5,015 nucleotides of DNA, taken from Betaproteobacteria bacterium (GTDB taxonomy: Bacteria > Pseudomonadota > Gammaproteobacteria > Burkholderiales > Casimicrobiaceae). Every line of letters starts with the position of its first letter. Within the stretch, counting starts at the first letter, position 1. The notes beneath the pieces are model-generated. The model worked only from the letters and a program-made list of their open reading frames with translations. It made no database searches and was not told where the DNA came from. Of this stretch, positions 1 to 5,015 are shown in pieces. Made by a program: the position numbers and the translations under genes. Location: NCBI GenBank assembly GCA_013298455.1, contig JAAFHR010000271.1:1-5015 (forward strand). Direction: 5' to 3'.

Positions 1-1807
1 CGCGCACGGCCGCGAGCTGCGCGGGAACAATCGCCAATTGGTCGGGGCGTTGCGAAATGATTGATTCGATTTCGTTGGTGGAAGCGCCGGTGTCTTTCAA
101 ATAACCGCGCAGACGATCCAGGATGAAAGACAAAAGCTCGTTTTCCTCTTTCGACAAGCCATTGCGCTCGCGCAGGGTCAAAACGGAGCCCTTGGTAGCC
201 ATGAAGTCATGAATTGTTTTGCTTGCTAACGTCACAAGCTGCGTCAATGACGCAGTAAGTTGTTGCTCAACCAAAACCCGAATCACTCCCAAGGCATGCC
301 GCCGAAGCGCAAACGGATCTTTGTCTCCGGTTGGGATTTGACCGATACCGAAAAGTCCCGCGAGCGTTTCAAGTTTGTCGGCGAGCGCAACAGCGGTCGG
401 CACGCCCGGCGACGGCAGTGCATCGCCCGCAAAACGCGGCTGATAATGCTCTGCACAGGCAGCAGCAACATCGCTGGCCTCGCCGTCCGACAGCGCGTAG
501 TAGCGCCCCATCGTACCCTGCAACTCGGGAAATTCGCCCACCATCAAGGTGACGAGATCAGCTTTTGCGAGCGTTGCGGCGCGTTGCGATTTGGAAACGT
601 CCGCGCCGATGAGCGCAGCGATTTCTCCAGCCAACTTCGATAGGCGCTCGGTGCGTTCGCCCGTGGTGCCCAGTTTGTTGTGATAAACGACCTTTGCCAG
701 CTCTGGAATTCGAGCATCGAGACGCGTTTTCTTATCGGTCTCGAAAAAGAATCGCGCATCGGCCAAGCGGGGCCGCACCACTCGCTCGTTGCCAGTGATG
801 ATTCGAGACGCATCGTCGAGCTGCATGTTCGATACGATCAGAAACTGACTTTTCAGTTTGCCATTGGCATCAAACAGTGGGAAATATTTCTGATTCGTCT
901 TCATCGTCAGAATCAAGCATTCCTGCGGCACGGCAAGGAATTCGGATTCGAATTGACAAACGTAAACGGTCGGCCATTCCACCAAAGAATTGACTTCATC
1001 GAGCAGGTCGGCATACGACTCGGCCGAGCCCAAAGTCGCACCCAGCGACTTCGCTTTCGTCTCCAGCTGCGCGAGGATCATGTCGCGACGTTTAATGTAG
1101 TCCGGTTCGACTTTGCCGTACTGACGCAGCAGTGCTTCGTAGCGCGATGCGTCATCGAGCTCAATGTTGTTCGCGCCTTGGAAACGGTGGCCGTGAGTGA
1201 TGTTGCTGGATGTCAAACCGAGGATCGATGCTTCGATCACGTCGCTGCCGTGCATCACGATCAAGCCATGCGCCGGGCGAACGAAGTTGGCTTCGGTCAC
1301 GCCGTCGGCGAGCTGATAGTTCATCACTTTTGGAATCGGGAGTTTCGCCAGCGTGTGATTGATCGCGTTTTGCACGCCAGCGGAGAGTGTCGTTCCCGCC
1401 GCTTCACCGGTCAAGTAAACGTAGTCGGCCTTACCGTCGCTCTCGAGCAACAGACGCTTGCCGCCAACCGTTGCGTTGGGAAAATTTTCGGCAAGCGCCT
1501 CACCGCCGGAAGCGGCGAGCTTCTTTTTCAACGCTGGCGACGCAGCACCACTTGCATCTTTCGCCACTGCAAGCGGCATCAGCTTTTCCTTGATCTGCTT
1601 CGCGGGCGCTTCGCTCAACACCGCGCTCAGCCGAACCGCCAAACGGCGCGGCGTAGCGAACGACGCCGTCGTTGAGTCGTTCGATAGCAAGCCGTCGGCT
1701 TTCAAGCTGGTCTCAACGCCGTGCGCAAACGCCTCACCCAATTTCTTGAGCGCTTTTGGCGGCAGCTCTTCAGTGAAAAGCTCAATCAGCAATGGTTTCG
1801 TGCTCAT
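1..1807 (-). CDS. glyS: Glycyl-tRNA synthetase beta subunit (3' end outside window)
   Basis: Beta subunit of the alpha2-beta2 class II glycyl-tRNA synthetase; in this family it mainly binds tRNA(Gly), while the alpha subunit holds the active site. The cytoplasmic enzyme charges tRNA(Gly) with glycine using ATP. I translated the frame from ATG at 1807 to the left edge: 602 codons with no stop or frameshift. Conserved GlyS blocks are visible: IELFTEELPPKALKKLGEAF (residues 8-27), FVRPAHG (175-181), GHRF (206-209), TMKTNQKYFPLF (301-312), GNERVVRPRLADARFF (339-354), YQPRFAGDALPS and GDKDPFALRR (494-503). E. coli GlyS is 689 residues, so roughly 90-110 C-terminal residues, most of the DALR-type anticodon-binding domain, lie outside the window. 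The start overlaps the glyQ stop (ATGA), and an AGAGG about 10 nt upstream, inside glyQ, can serve as ribosome binding site. The identification is secure; only the C-terminus is unseen. Confidence 0.97.
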   Translation of the reverse strand, partial: MSTKPLLIELFTEELPPKALKKLGEAFAHGVETSLKADGLLSNDSTTASFATPRRLAVRLSAVLSEAPAKQIKEKLMPLAVAKDASGAASPALKKKLAASGGEALAENFPNATVGGKRLLLESDGKADYVYLTGEAAGTTLSAGVQNAINHTLAKLPIPKVMNYQLADGVTEANFVRPAHGLIVMHGSDVIEASILGLTSSNITHGHRFQGANNIELDDASRYEALLRQYGKVEPDYIKRRDMILAQLETKAKSLGATLGSAESYADLLDEVNSLVEWPTVYVCQFESEFLAVPQECLILTMKTNQKYFPLFDANGKLKSQFLIVSNMQLDDASRIITGNERVVRPRLADARFFFETDKKTRLDARIPELAKVVYHNKLGTTGERTERLSKLAGEIAALIGADVSKSQRAATLAKADLVTLMVGEFPELQGTMGRYYALSDGEASDVAAACAEHYQPRFAGDALPSPGVPTAVALADKLETLAGLFGIGQIPTGDKDPFALRRHALGVIRVLVEQQLTASLTQLVTLASKTIHDFMATKGSVLTLRERNGLSKEENELLSFILDRLRGYLKDTGASTNEIESIISQRPDQLAIVPAQLAAVR

Positions 1808-2754
1808 GCAGCCACCGCCTCTTTCTTTGGCAGCAAAGCAAGCAAGGTGTCTCTCGTGTCGCCTTTGAGCATCGGGAAATTAAGTCGTTCACGTGAATCG
1901 TAGTAACTCCGCGCCACGCTTCGAGAGATATTTCGAATGCGGGCGATGTAAGCGGCGCGCTCGGTCACAGAAATGGCGCCTCGAGCATCGAGCAGGTTAA
2001 AGACGTTGCCCGCTTTGAGCACCATTTCATACGCAGGCAGCGCGAGCTTGGCTTCCATCAAGCGCGTCGCTTCAGCTTCAAACGTGTTGAACAAACCAAG
2101 CAATACAACCGAATCACTCGCCTCGAAGCTATAGGTCGCCTGCTCCACTTCGTTTTGATGCCACACATCGCCATAGGTGATGATGTTTTCCGCGCCGTCG
2201 ATCACGCTCTTTGAGTACACCAAGTCGTACACGTTCTCAACGCCTTGCAAATACATGCACAAACGCTCAAGGCCGTAGGTGATCTCGCCCGTGATCGGTT
2301 TGCAGTTCAGACCGCCGACTTGTTGAAAATAGGTGAACTGCGTGATCTCCATGCCGTTCATCCAGACTTCCCAACCCAAACCCCAAGCCCCAAGCGTTGG
2401 GTTTTCCCAATCGTCTTCCACGAAGCGAACATCGTTCTCTTGTAGATTGAATCCGAGCGCCGTGAGCGAACCGAGATACAGATCCAAGATGTTTGGTGGC
2501 GACGGCTTCAATACCACTTGATATTGGTGATGCTGATGCAAGCGATTGGGATTTTCACCATAGCGGCCATCCTTGGGCCGACGCGACGGCTGCACGTAGG
2601 CCGCCCGCCAAGGCTCCGGTCCGAGCGCACGCAGAAACGTTGCTGTATGCGACGTCCCAGCCCCTACCTCCAAATCAATCGGCTGCAACAGCGCGCAGCC
2701 CTGTGCATTCCAATAGGTTTGTAATCGAAGGATGGCTTCTTGGAAGGTGATCAT
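1804..2754 (-). CDS. glyQ: Glycyl-tRNA synthetase alpha subunit
   Basis: Catalytic alpha subunit of the two-subunit bacterial glycyl-tRNA synthetase: it activates glycine with ATP and transfers it to tRNA(Gly) together with GlyS. The 316-residue product is close to the family's usual length of about 300 and closely follows E. coli GlyQ. Class II landmarks are present: VGAGTSHTATFLRALGPEPW (residues 30-49), motif 2 region YVQPSRRPKDGRYGENPNR (53-71), FVEDDWENPTLGAWGLGWEV (111-130), TQFTYFQQVGG (138-148) and motif 3 GEITYGLERL (156-165). The C-terminal helical part contains LLDARGAISVTERAAYIARI (254-273). I chose ATG at 2754 (MITFQEAILRLQTYW) because family members begin there. An in-frame ATG at 2796 would add 14 residues (SSFVLRHSSLHIK after the Met) that come from a short DNA repeat and are not family-like. 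No good Shine-Dalgarno precedes 2754; the immediate leader is A-rich (ATAAAAATG). The stop overlaps the glyS start by 4 bases, so the pair is probably one transcript with coupled translation. Confidence 0.97.
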   Translation of the reverse strand: MITFQEAILRLQTYWNAQGCALLQPIDLEVGAGTSHTATFLRALGPEPWRAAYVQPSRRPKDGRYGENPNRLHQHHQYQVVLKPSPPNILDLYLGSLTALGFNLQENDVRFVEDDWENPTLGAWGLGWEVWMNGMEITQFTYFQQVGGLNCKPITGEITYGLERLCMYLQGVENVYDLVYSKSVIDGAENIITYGDVWHQNEVEQATYSFEASDSVVLLGLFNTFEAEATRLMEAKLALPAYEMVLKAGNVFNLLDARGAISVTERAAYIARIRNISRSVARSYYDSRERLNFPMLKGDTRDTLLALLPKKEAVAA

Positions 2755-2767
2755 TTTTATGTGCAAC

Positions 2768-2792
2768 GACGAATGACGGAGGACGAATGACG
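2768..2792. repeat. Two direct copies of GACGAATGACG in the glyQ leader
   Basis: GACGAATGACG occurs at 2768-2778 and again at 2782-2792, separated by 3 nt (a 14-nt period). The copies begin 14 nt upstream of the glyQ start and extend to just short of the in-frame upstream ATG at 2796. Translated in the glyQ frame they give the low-complexity string SSFVLRHSSL, which explains why a naive start call would be too long. Similar short GAATGAC-type repeats are, to my knowledge, common intergenic elements in several bacterial groups; a function is not known to me. Confidence 0.7.
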
Positions 2793-2810
2793 ACATCAGC
2801 CGCCACGCGC

Positions 2811-2844
2811 CAAAGCGCTATTTTACGAGGCGGCCTACGCTTTG
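2811..2844. repeat. Inverted repeat CAAAGCG / CGCTTTG
   Basis: A perfect 7-bp inverted repeat (2811-2817 and 2838-2844) encloses a 20-nt loop. A further GCCGC upstream and GCGGC downstream could lengthen the stem if a several-base bulge is allowed. The -10-like TAAAAT noted for the glyQ leader falls inside the loop. It could be an RNA hairpin or chance; no T-run follows on either strand, so it is not a typical terminator. Confidence 0.35.
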
Positions 2845-2864
2845 TGCGGCAAGCGAATTCTGGA

Positions 2865-2884
2865 GAATGCGCTAATTCGCATTC
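2865..2884. repeat. Small hairpin just downstream of lnt
   Basis: GAATGCG (2865-2871) and CGCATTC (2878-2884) form a perfect 7-bp stem with a 6-nt loop, starting 9 nt beyond the lnt stop codon. An overlapping alternative pairs GCGAATT (2853-2859) with AATTCGC (2874-2880). The minus-strand sequence after the stem is TCTCCAGAATTC, which lacks the T-run of an intrinsic terminator. It may stabilise the 3' end of lnt mRNA or act as a weak terminator. Confidence 0.4.
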
Positions 2885-2893
2885 AAGTCGACC

Positions 2894-4435
2894 TTAAGAC
2901 GAGCGACCAACCGCCAAACGCCGCGCTGCACCAATCCCCAATCCCGCCAAGCAAATGATCAAGATCGGCAAGTCACCCCACATCATGTAGGGTGTGTAGC
3001 CTTTGCGGCCTTGAATGGTGGTTTCTAGGATGCCGGTGGTGAAAGCATCGATTCGTTTCGTGACGCGGCCGTGTTCATCGATGACGGCAGTGACGCCGGT
3101 GTTGTTAGCGCGAAGCATGGGGCGCGCAAATTCAATCGCTCGCAGTTGAGCTAGTTGCAAGTGTTGTTCAGCAGCTGCGCTTTTGCCAAACCATGCGTCG
3201 TTGCTGATGTTGACCAACAGCGTGGCGTCTGGCAGTGTGCGGTGAACATCCCGAGAAAACGCGTCTTCGTAGCAAATCGAAATGCCGAGCGATTGGCCGT
3301 TTAGCTTGATCAGCGGCTGATCGACCGCGCCCTTTGAAAAATCGCTCATCGGGATCGTGAGGTTTGCGTAAAACCACGCTAGCAATCCCCGAAGCGGCAT
3401 GTATTCGCCGAACGGCACGAGGTGAACTTTTCGGTACTGCTGCGATGGCTCAACACCAATAGAAACGGCGGCGTTGTAGAACTTATCCTTCTCTTGCACC
3501 GGCACGCCAAAGAGCAAATTCGCACCCTTCGCGTTGGCGATACCGCGAAGTCGTTCGATGTATTCCGGTGGGATGCGATGCAGTGGCGCGGGGAAGGCTG
3601 TCTCGGGCAGGATGATGAGTTCGCCCTTGGCCTCAGTGACTAACTTTTCATAGCGCTGTAAGGTGTCGGCGAACTTCTCAGGTTCCCACTTCATCGATTG
3701 CGCGACGTTACCTTGCAGCAGTGACACGCGAATCGGATTGCCCGTGGGCTCACTGAAGCGAAGCTGCGCGATCATGACGTTGACGATCAGTGTTCCGAAC
3801 AAAACGACGACCACGCTCGTCACTCCGCGATCAATCGCTCCGAGGTAGAGCCAATCCCTCCCGCTATTCGGCCGCCACAACGCCAAAAAGGCCACAAGTA
3901 ATCGGGGCAGAATCGCACTCGTAAAAATCAGCATCCACGTCGCACCAAACACGCCAAACAAACTCGCCCAGCCCATGAACGACAGCTCATGCGTTTGGCT
4001 CGCGCCCACGCTCAACCATTCGAAACCCGTGAAGAGATACGCCCGCAAATATTCGCCAAACGTCCAAGCGCAGGCGAACACAAATGCCGCGCCGAGCCAA
4101 TGTTTGGGCCGCACCCAGGCAGTGAAAGCGCAAGCGAGCGTTGAGTAGAGCGCCAGAAACGCCGCAAACAAAAACGCTGCGAACCAAGCCATGGCGAGCG
4201 GCATGCCGCCGAATTCGTTCAGGCTGATTCGAACCCAAGACACGCCCGTAAAAAAGTACACGAGCCCGAATACAAAACCAATCAATGCGACACGTTTGAA
4301 TGCGCCCGCGTTCGAAAGCAGCGCCGAGAGCACTGCGAAGCCTATGCACGGCACCCACCACCAACCAATCGGCGCGAAGCCGAGGTAGGCGGAGGCGAAT
4401 GCGGCTATGGCGGCGGCGACGAGGGAGTATTTCAT
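2894..4435 (-). CDS. lnt: Apolipoprotein N-acyltransferase
   Basis: Inner-membrane enzyme that transfers an acyl chain from a phospholipid to the N-terminal cysteine of apolipoproteins, the third and last step of lipoprotein maturation after Lgt and LspA. The 513-residue product matches the usual Lnt length (E. coli 512). Residues 1 to about 225 are strongly hydrophobic with several membrane segments, followed by a periplasmic nitrilase (CN-hydrolase) domain at about 235-480 and a last membrane helix near 487-505. The nitrilase triad is intact: E278 in ILPETAFP, K336 in YRKVHLVPFGEYMP and C388 in GISICYED, matching E. coli E267, K335 and C387; E344 corresponds to the extra essential glutamate. 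QGNVAQSMKWEP (241-252) is the typical domain start. ATG at 4435 is the only plausible start, since no in-frame start codon precedes it closely. No Shine-Dalgarno is evident at normal spacing (the nearest GGAG is about 21 nt away). It lies 175 bp downstream of corC, a common partner. Confidence 0.97.
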   Translation of the reverse strand: MKYSLVAAAIAAFASAYLGFAPIGWWWVPCIGFAVLSALLSNAGAFKRVALIGFVFGLVYFFTGVSWVRISLNEFGGMPLAMAWFAAFLFAAFLALYSTLACAFTAWVRPKHWLGAAFVFACAWTFGEYLRAYLFTGFEWLSVGASQTHELSFMGWASLFGVFGATWMLIFTSAILPRLLVAFLALWRPNSGRDWLYLGAIDRGVTSVVVVLFGTLIVNVMIAQLRFSEPTGNPIRVSLLQGNVAQSMKWEPEKFADTLQRYEKLVTEAKGELIILPETAFPAPLHRIPPEYIERLRGIANAKGANLLFGVPVQEKDKFYNAAVSIGVEPSQQYRKVHLVPFGEYMPLRGLLAWFYANLTIPMSDFSKGAVDQPLIKLNGQSLGISICYEDAFSRDVHRTLPDATLLVNISNDAWFGKSAAAEQHLQLAQLRAIEFARPMLRANNTGVTAVIDEHGRVTKRIDAFTTGILETTIQGRKGYTPYMMWGDLPILIICLAGLGIGAARRLAVGRSS

Positions 4436-4458
4436 GGGCGGCGCGGTGCAGTTCCGCT

Positions 4459-4499
4459 CCCCTCTCCCGCGAGCGGGAGAGGGGTCGGGGGTGAGGGTG
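4459..4499 (-). repeat. REP-like unit 1, nearer lnt
   Basis: Perfect 12-nt arms CCCCTCTCCCGC (4459-4470) and GCGGGAGAGGGG (4473-4484) fold as an 11-bp stem with a CGAG tetraloop, followed by TC and the head GGGGGTGAGGGTG. The near edge of the stem is 23 nt upstream of the lnt ATG, so it would be in the lnt leader if transcription comes from corC. No T-run follows, so it is a poor intrinsic terminator. Confidence 0.75.
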
Positions 4500-4539
4500 C
4501 GGCGGGTTCGGAGCAGCGGTCGCTACTGCATGCACCGAC

Positions 4540-4577
4540 CACCCTCACCCTAGCCCTCTCCCGCCTGCGGGAGAGGG
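4540..4577 (+). repeat. REP-like unit 2, nearer corC
   Basis: The head CACCCTCACCC (4540-4550) is followed by TAG and a hairpin with perfect arms CCCTCTCCCGC (4554-4564) and GCGGGAGAGGG (4567-4577), a 10-bp stem with a CCTG tetraloop. It is the inverted copy of unit 1, differing mainly in the loop and in the bases joining head to stem. It begins 33 nt beyond the corC stop codon and could protect the 3' end of corC mRNA. Confidence 0.75.
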
Positions 4578-4610
4578 AACCAAACCGCTGCAGCAAGGCA
4601 GCGAGCGCCG

Positions 4611-5015
4611 TCAAACCCGCTCCAAAGTCACCAACCACACGCGCCGACCATCGGCTCGTACGACAGTGAATTTGAATCCGCCAATGGTGATCGTTTCGCC
4701 GCGATGGGGCACTCGGGCGAATTCGTGCATCAGCAAGCCGCCCACCGTGTCGGCTTGATCTTCGCTAAATGTGGTGCCAAATTTTTCATTCAGTGCTTCA
4801 ACTTCGGTGCTGGCTTTGACGCGCCATTTGGTGGCGCTCTCAGCGATGATGTTGTCGGCCTCTTCGTCGTAATCGTATTCGTCGATGATCTCGCCAACGA
4901 TTTGTTCGAGCACGTCTTCGATGGTGACTAAACCCGCCACGCTGCCGTGCTCATCGATCACAATCGCCATGTGATTTCGCTGCGAACGAAATTCGCGCAG
5001 GAGCACATTGAGCCG
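4611..5015 (-). CDS. corC: CorC/YbeX-type CBS-domain protein (5' part outside window)
   Basis: The last 134 codons of a CorC (YbeX) family protein; its reading frame is open to the right edge, so the start lies outside. CorC has been linked to magnesium/cobalt efflux with CorA, and more recent work ties YbeX to ribosome or RNA homeostasis; the biochemical role is not settled. Visible here are the end of the second CBS domain (residues 1 to about 50, with LLREFRSQRNHMAIVIDE and GLVTIEDVLEQIVGEIIDEY) and a complete C-terminal CorC_HlyC domain (about 63-134, with DTVGGLLMHEFARVPHRGET and FTVVRADGRR). The acidic linker YDYDEEAD is typical. A GTG at 5006 looks like a start but is an internal valine, because the preceding codons (R-L-N) continue the family alignment. 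It ends shortly after the domain, without the longer tail of E. coli CorC. Lnt follows downstream, as in many proteobacteria. Confidence 0.93.
   Translation of the reverse strand, partial: RLNVLLREFRSQRNHMAIVIDEHGSVAGLVTIEDVLEQIVGEIIDEYDYDEEADNIIAESATKWRVKASTEVEALNEKFGTTFSEDQADTVGGLLMHEFARVPHRGETITIGGFKFTVVRADGRRVWLVTLERV

Larger units (their letters stand above)
2755..2893 (-). other. lnt-glyQ intergenic region and glyQ leader
   Basis: This 139-bp gap between the lnt stop and the chosen glyQ start contains two inverted repeats and a pair of 11-nt direct repeats, listed separately. On the minus strand a -10-like TAAAAT lies at 2825-2820, but the nearest -35-like TTGCCG is about 21 nt upstream, too far for a confident sigma-70 promoter. 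No intrinsic terminator with a T-run follows lnt. The gap could hold a glyQS promoter or simply be an operon spacer; the sequence does not decide. Confidence 0.4.
4459..4577. repeat. Inverted REP pair (REPIN/BIME-like element)
   Basis: Two copies of one repeat unit lie head to head. Each unit has a hairpin built from CCCTCTCCCGC and its complement plus a flanking 11-nt head, GGGTGAGGGTG (4489-4499) or its exact complement CACCCTCACCC (4540-4550). The heads face each other across a 40-nt spacer that includes the palindrome TGCATGCA (4527-4534). The whole element can fold as two separate hairpins or one long cruciform. This is the architecture of REP doublets, which in other genomes are moved in trans by RAYT (TnpA-REP) transposases; no such gene is in the window. 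REP nature is inferred from structure and from recall of similar GC-rich hairpins in proteobacterial genomes. Confidence 0.75.
4436..4610. other. corC-lnt intergenic region carrying a REP doublet
   Basis: This 175-bp gap has no credible gene. Most of it is filled by two inverted GC-rich hairpin units (4459-4499 and 4540-4577) and the spacer between them. The short open frames that cross it are made of repeat sequence and resemble no protein I recognise. No clear promoter for lnt is visible. Confidence 0.6.

Noticed and set aside
680..1675. Long plus-strand open frame of 331 codons
   Set aside because: It lies fully antisense to glyS with codons in exact register, the frame in which long shadow frames commonly arise. 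Its product resembles no family I know, while the glyS frame is conserved throughout.
1..1807. Broken or frameshifted glyS
   Set aside because: Short minus-strand frames inside the region (283-471, 544-813) suggested possible breakage, but the glyS frame itself is open for all 602 codons with conserved blocks from start to edge.
3987..4535. Minus-strand open frame of 182 codons
   Set aside because: It overlaps the lnt N-terminus in another frame and its beginning is translated REP sequence (Pro/Arg/Ser rich). The lnt frame has the membrane segments and homology.
4459..4577. Rho-independent terminators for corC
   Set aside because: The stems are strong but no T-run follows on the minus strand, and the paired inverted heads fit a REP doublet better.
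4432..4638. Minus-strand open frame of 68 codons across the corC-lnt gap
   Set aside because: It is made mostly of both REP hairpins and overlaps the corC end out of frame. No protein-like signal.
5004..5006. GTG as the start of a short corC-like gene
   Set aside because: The codons upstream to the window edge (R-L-N) continue the CorC family sequence, so this is an internal valine of a gene cut by the window.

Overview
The window holds four protein genes, all on the minus strand, and reads from right to left as corC (partial) - lnt - glyQ - glyS (partial). They encode a CorC/YbeX-type CBS-domain protein, apolipoprotein N-acyltransferase, and the alpha and beta subunits of the tetrameric bacterial glycyl-tRNA synthetase. 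From memory of such genomes, the order corC-lnt-glyQ-glyS and the protein sequences (for example the RLHQHHQYQVVLKP stretch of GlyQ) fit a betaproteobacterium, probably Burkholderiales-like. Two-subunit GlyRS and Lnt fit a Gram-negative bacterium. Species cannot be told from this sequence.

Layout: glyS runs off the left edge (1-1807), with its start overlapping the glyQ stop by 4 bases. glyQ (1804-2754) is preceded by a 139-bp gap (2755-2893) with two inverted repeats and two copies of an 11-nt direct repeat just upstream of its start. lnt (2894-4435) is complete with all expected catalytic residues. A 175-bp gap (4436-4610) holds two near-identical GC-rich hairpins in opposite orientation, a REP-doublet (REPIN/BIME-like) arrangement. 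The last 134 codons of corC (4611-5015) enter from the right edge. No stretch longer than 300 bp lacks a gene.

The genes are ordinary housekeeping ones. GlyQ and GlyS are two halves of one enzyme and appear translationally coupled. CorC and Lnt are neighbours in many proteobacteria, and Lnt does the last acylation step of lipoprotein maturation. I found no undescribed system here. The most notable non-coding structure is the REP doublet between corC and lnt. I saw no tRNA or rRNA gene, CRISPR array, transposase or phage gene.
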